64,000 bases of DNA from Pseudanabaena frigida. Its GTDB lineage: Bacteria > Cyanobacteriota > Cyanobacteriia > Pseudanabaenales > Pseudanabaenaceae. Position 1 is the first letter of the stretch. Each line of letters starts with the position of its first letter. The stretch lies in assembly GCA_003242085.1 (NCBI GenBank), contig QBML01000025.1, forward strand, positions 18,112 to 82,111, written 5' to 3'. Made by a program: the position numbers and the translations under genes. Shown here piece after piece: positions 63,359 to 64,000 of this stretch. The notes below the pieces were generated by a model. The model had not been told where the DNA came from and did not search any database. It worked only from the letters and a program-made list of their open reading frames with translations.

Positions 63359-63685
63359 ATGAAAATAGAACTAAATCTAGATCGTTTTGATGAATTGCAA
63401 CTTCGAGTTCTAGAAGAACTAATCGTTTCCATCCGAGAAGGTCTTCGCGCCGCAGGCATTGTAGACGAACAGGTTTTGTACAATTCAACAGCCAATATTG
63501 CGTTTTCTATTGCAGCAATTATTGATGGTAGCAGCATTATGGAATTAGATAACAAGCCTGTAATTCCATACTTAGCATTCGCCAAAGAGCAGAATGGCAA
63601 TGAACTGGTTGCGGCAGAGGGAGGCTCATGGATGCATGAGTACGTCTTCAGCTTAGTTGATGAAGTGTTTGCAAAGGATGACTAG
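63359..63685 (+). CDS. Small acidic protein of unknown function
   Basis: 108 residues, MKIELNLDRFDELQLRVLEE onward, mostly helical and acidic, with a conserved-looking SSIMELDNKPVIPYLAFAKE middle. I do not recognise it. It follows the helicase gene by 50 bases on the same strand. Confidence 0.55.
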   Translation: MKIELNLDRFDELQLRVLEELIVSIREGLRAAGIVDEQVLYNSTANIAFSIAAIIDGSSIMELDNKPVIPYLAFAKEQNGNELVAAEGGSWMHEYVFSLVDEVFAKDD

Positions 63686-63773
63686 GAGAATAGAATCAAA
63701 TTAACGATTGGGGTATAGAGACAAATATTTAAGTATTTGGCATAGGAATATTTTTTAATGGGAGCATTTAGCT

Positions 63774-63920
63774 ATGTCGCAATCTACGGAATCCAGTAAA
63801 CGTATTTCTATATCTCCAGATTTTTTTTGCGATGGTAAATTTTATGTCCTCACTTCTACTAGTTTAGGCGGCAGCCATTTTACTGTTATAGAAATTTCGG
63901 TAGTGATCAAGAGGGAATGA
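63774..63920 (+). CDS. Possible 48-residue protein (uncertain)
   Basis: Frame MSQSTESSKRISISPDFFCD then GKFYVLTSTSLGGSHFTVIE ending SVVIKRE, preceded by GGGAG about 11 bases upstream, a decent ribosome binding site. No recognised family; expression is not certain. Confidence 0.3.
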   Translation: MSQSTESSKRISISPDFFCDGKFYVLTSTSLGGSHFTVIEISVVIKRE

Positions 63921-63954
63921 TAAGAATCATAGATTGGATGAGAGTATTGTAGTG

Positions 63955-64000
63955 ATGGACAAAAAGCCAAATCATAGCAATGTGATTATCGAACTTTTTA
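63955..64000 (+). CDS. Possible gene start cut by the window end
   Basis: Open frame from ATG: MDKKPNHSNVIIELF running off the right edge. Too short to classify. Confidence 0.25.
   Translation, partial: MDKKPNHSNVIIELF

Overview
The window is cyanobacterial chromosome. It is dense in the HIP1 octamer GCGATCGC and carries psb28, pipX, a DesA-type desaturase, an NtcA-type site upstream of a urea transporter, and an ARTO-like terminal oxidase. Moderate AT content, many short palindromic repeats and the gene set suggest a filamentous freshwater genus such as Pseudanabaena; that placement is inference, not proof.

Layout. 1-1286: 5' part of carB (minus strand). 1.4-4.2 kb: accessory stretch with a toxin-antitoxin pair, a HEPN-like gene and a decayed IS630 element. 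4.4-15.7 kb: one urea island. ureD-ureA-ureB-ureC and urtA-E lie on the minus strand with ureG, and ureE-ureF diverge from ureG. Urea is imported by UrtABCDE, split by UreABC, and nickel is loaded by UreDEFG. 15.9-20.5 kb: diguanylate cyclase, D-lactate dehydrogenase, glycogen phosphorylase. 20.8-30.4 kb: MASE1/SpoIIE phosphatase, photolyase, kinase-like P-loop protein, patatin, a transporter-HEAT protein split by one stop codon from a cyclic-nucleotide-binding protein, and a PD-(D/E)XK protein. 30.5-36.2 kb: psb28, TerB/DUF697 protein, pipX-ispE, desA. 36.2-42.9 kb: carbohydrate cluster (glucosidase/debranching enzyme, two GT4 glycosyltransferases, GH100 invertase). 43.2-47.9 kb: channel-like double-RCK protein, gltX, GNAT. 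48-49.1 kb: HIP1-based tandem repeat and an unrecognised membrane-anchored protein. 49.1-55.9 kb: GMC oxidoreductase and an oxidase operon (ctaC-D-E) whose subunit II has no cysteine, plus two DUF2231 genes. 56.5-61.6 kb: accessory region with an HTH/acetate-kinase-like fusion, a 40-bp perfect palindrome, HigBA, ddl, a Phd fragment and a second antitoxin-toxin pair whose toxin is cut by an IS5-type element. 61.7-64 kb: SF2 helicase and small unknown genes.

The most unusual items are the HTH-acetate kinase fusion with its repeated operator-like motif (56.5-57.7 kb), the transporter-HEAT/cNMP pair separated by one in-frame TAG (26.1-29.6 kb), the partial ctaC duplication that brackets a foreign-looking gene inside the oxidase operon (53.1-53.8 kb), and a family of IS630-related palindromic mini-elements. 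Everything is read from sequence and memory of protein families; no database search was run.
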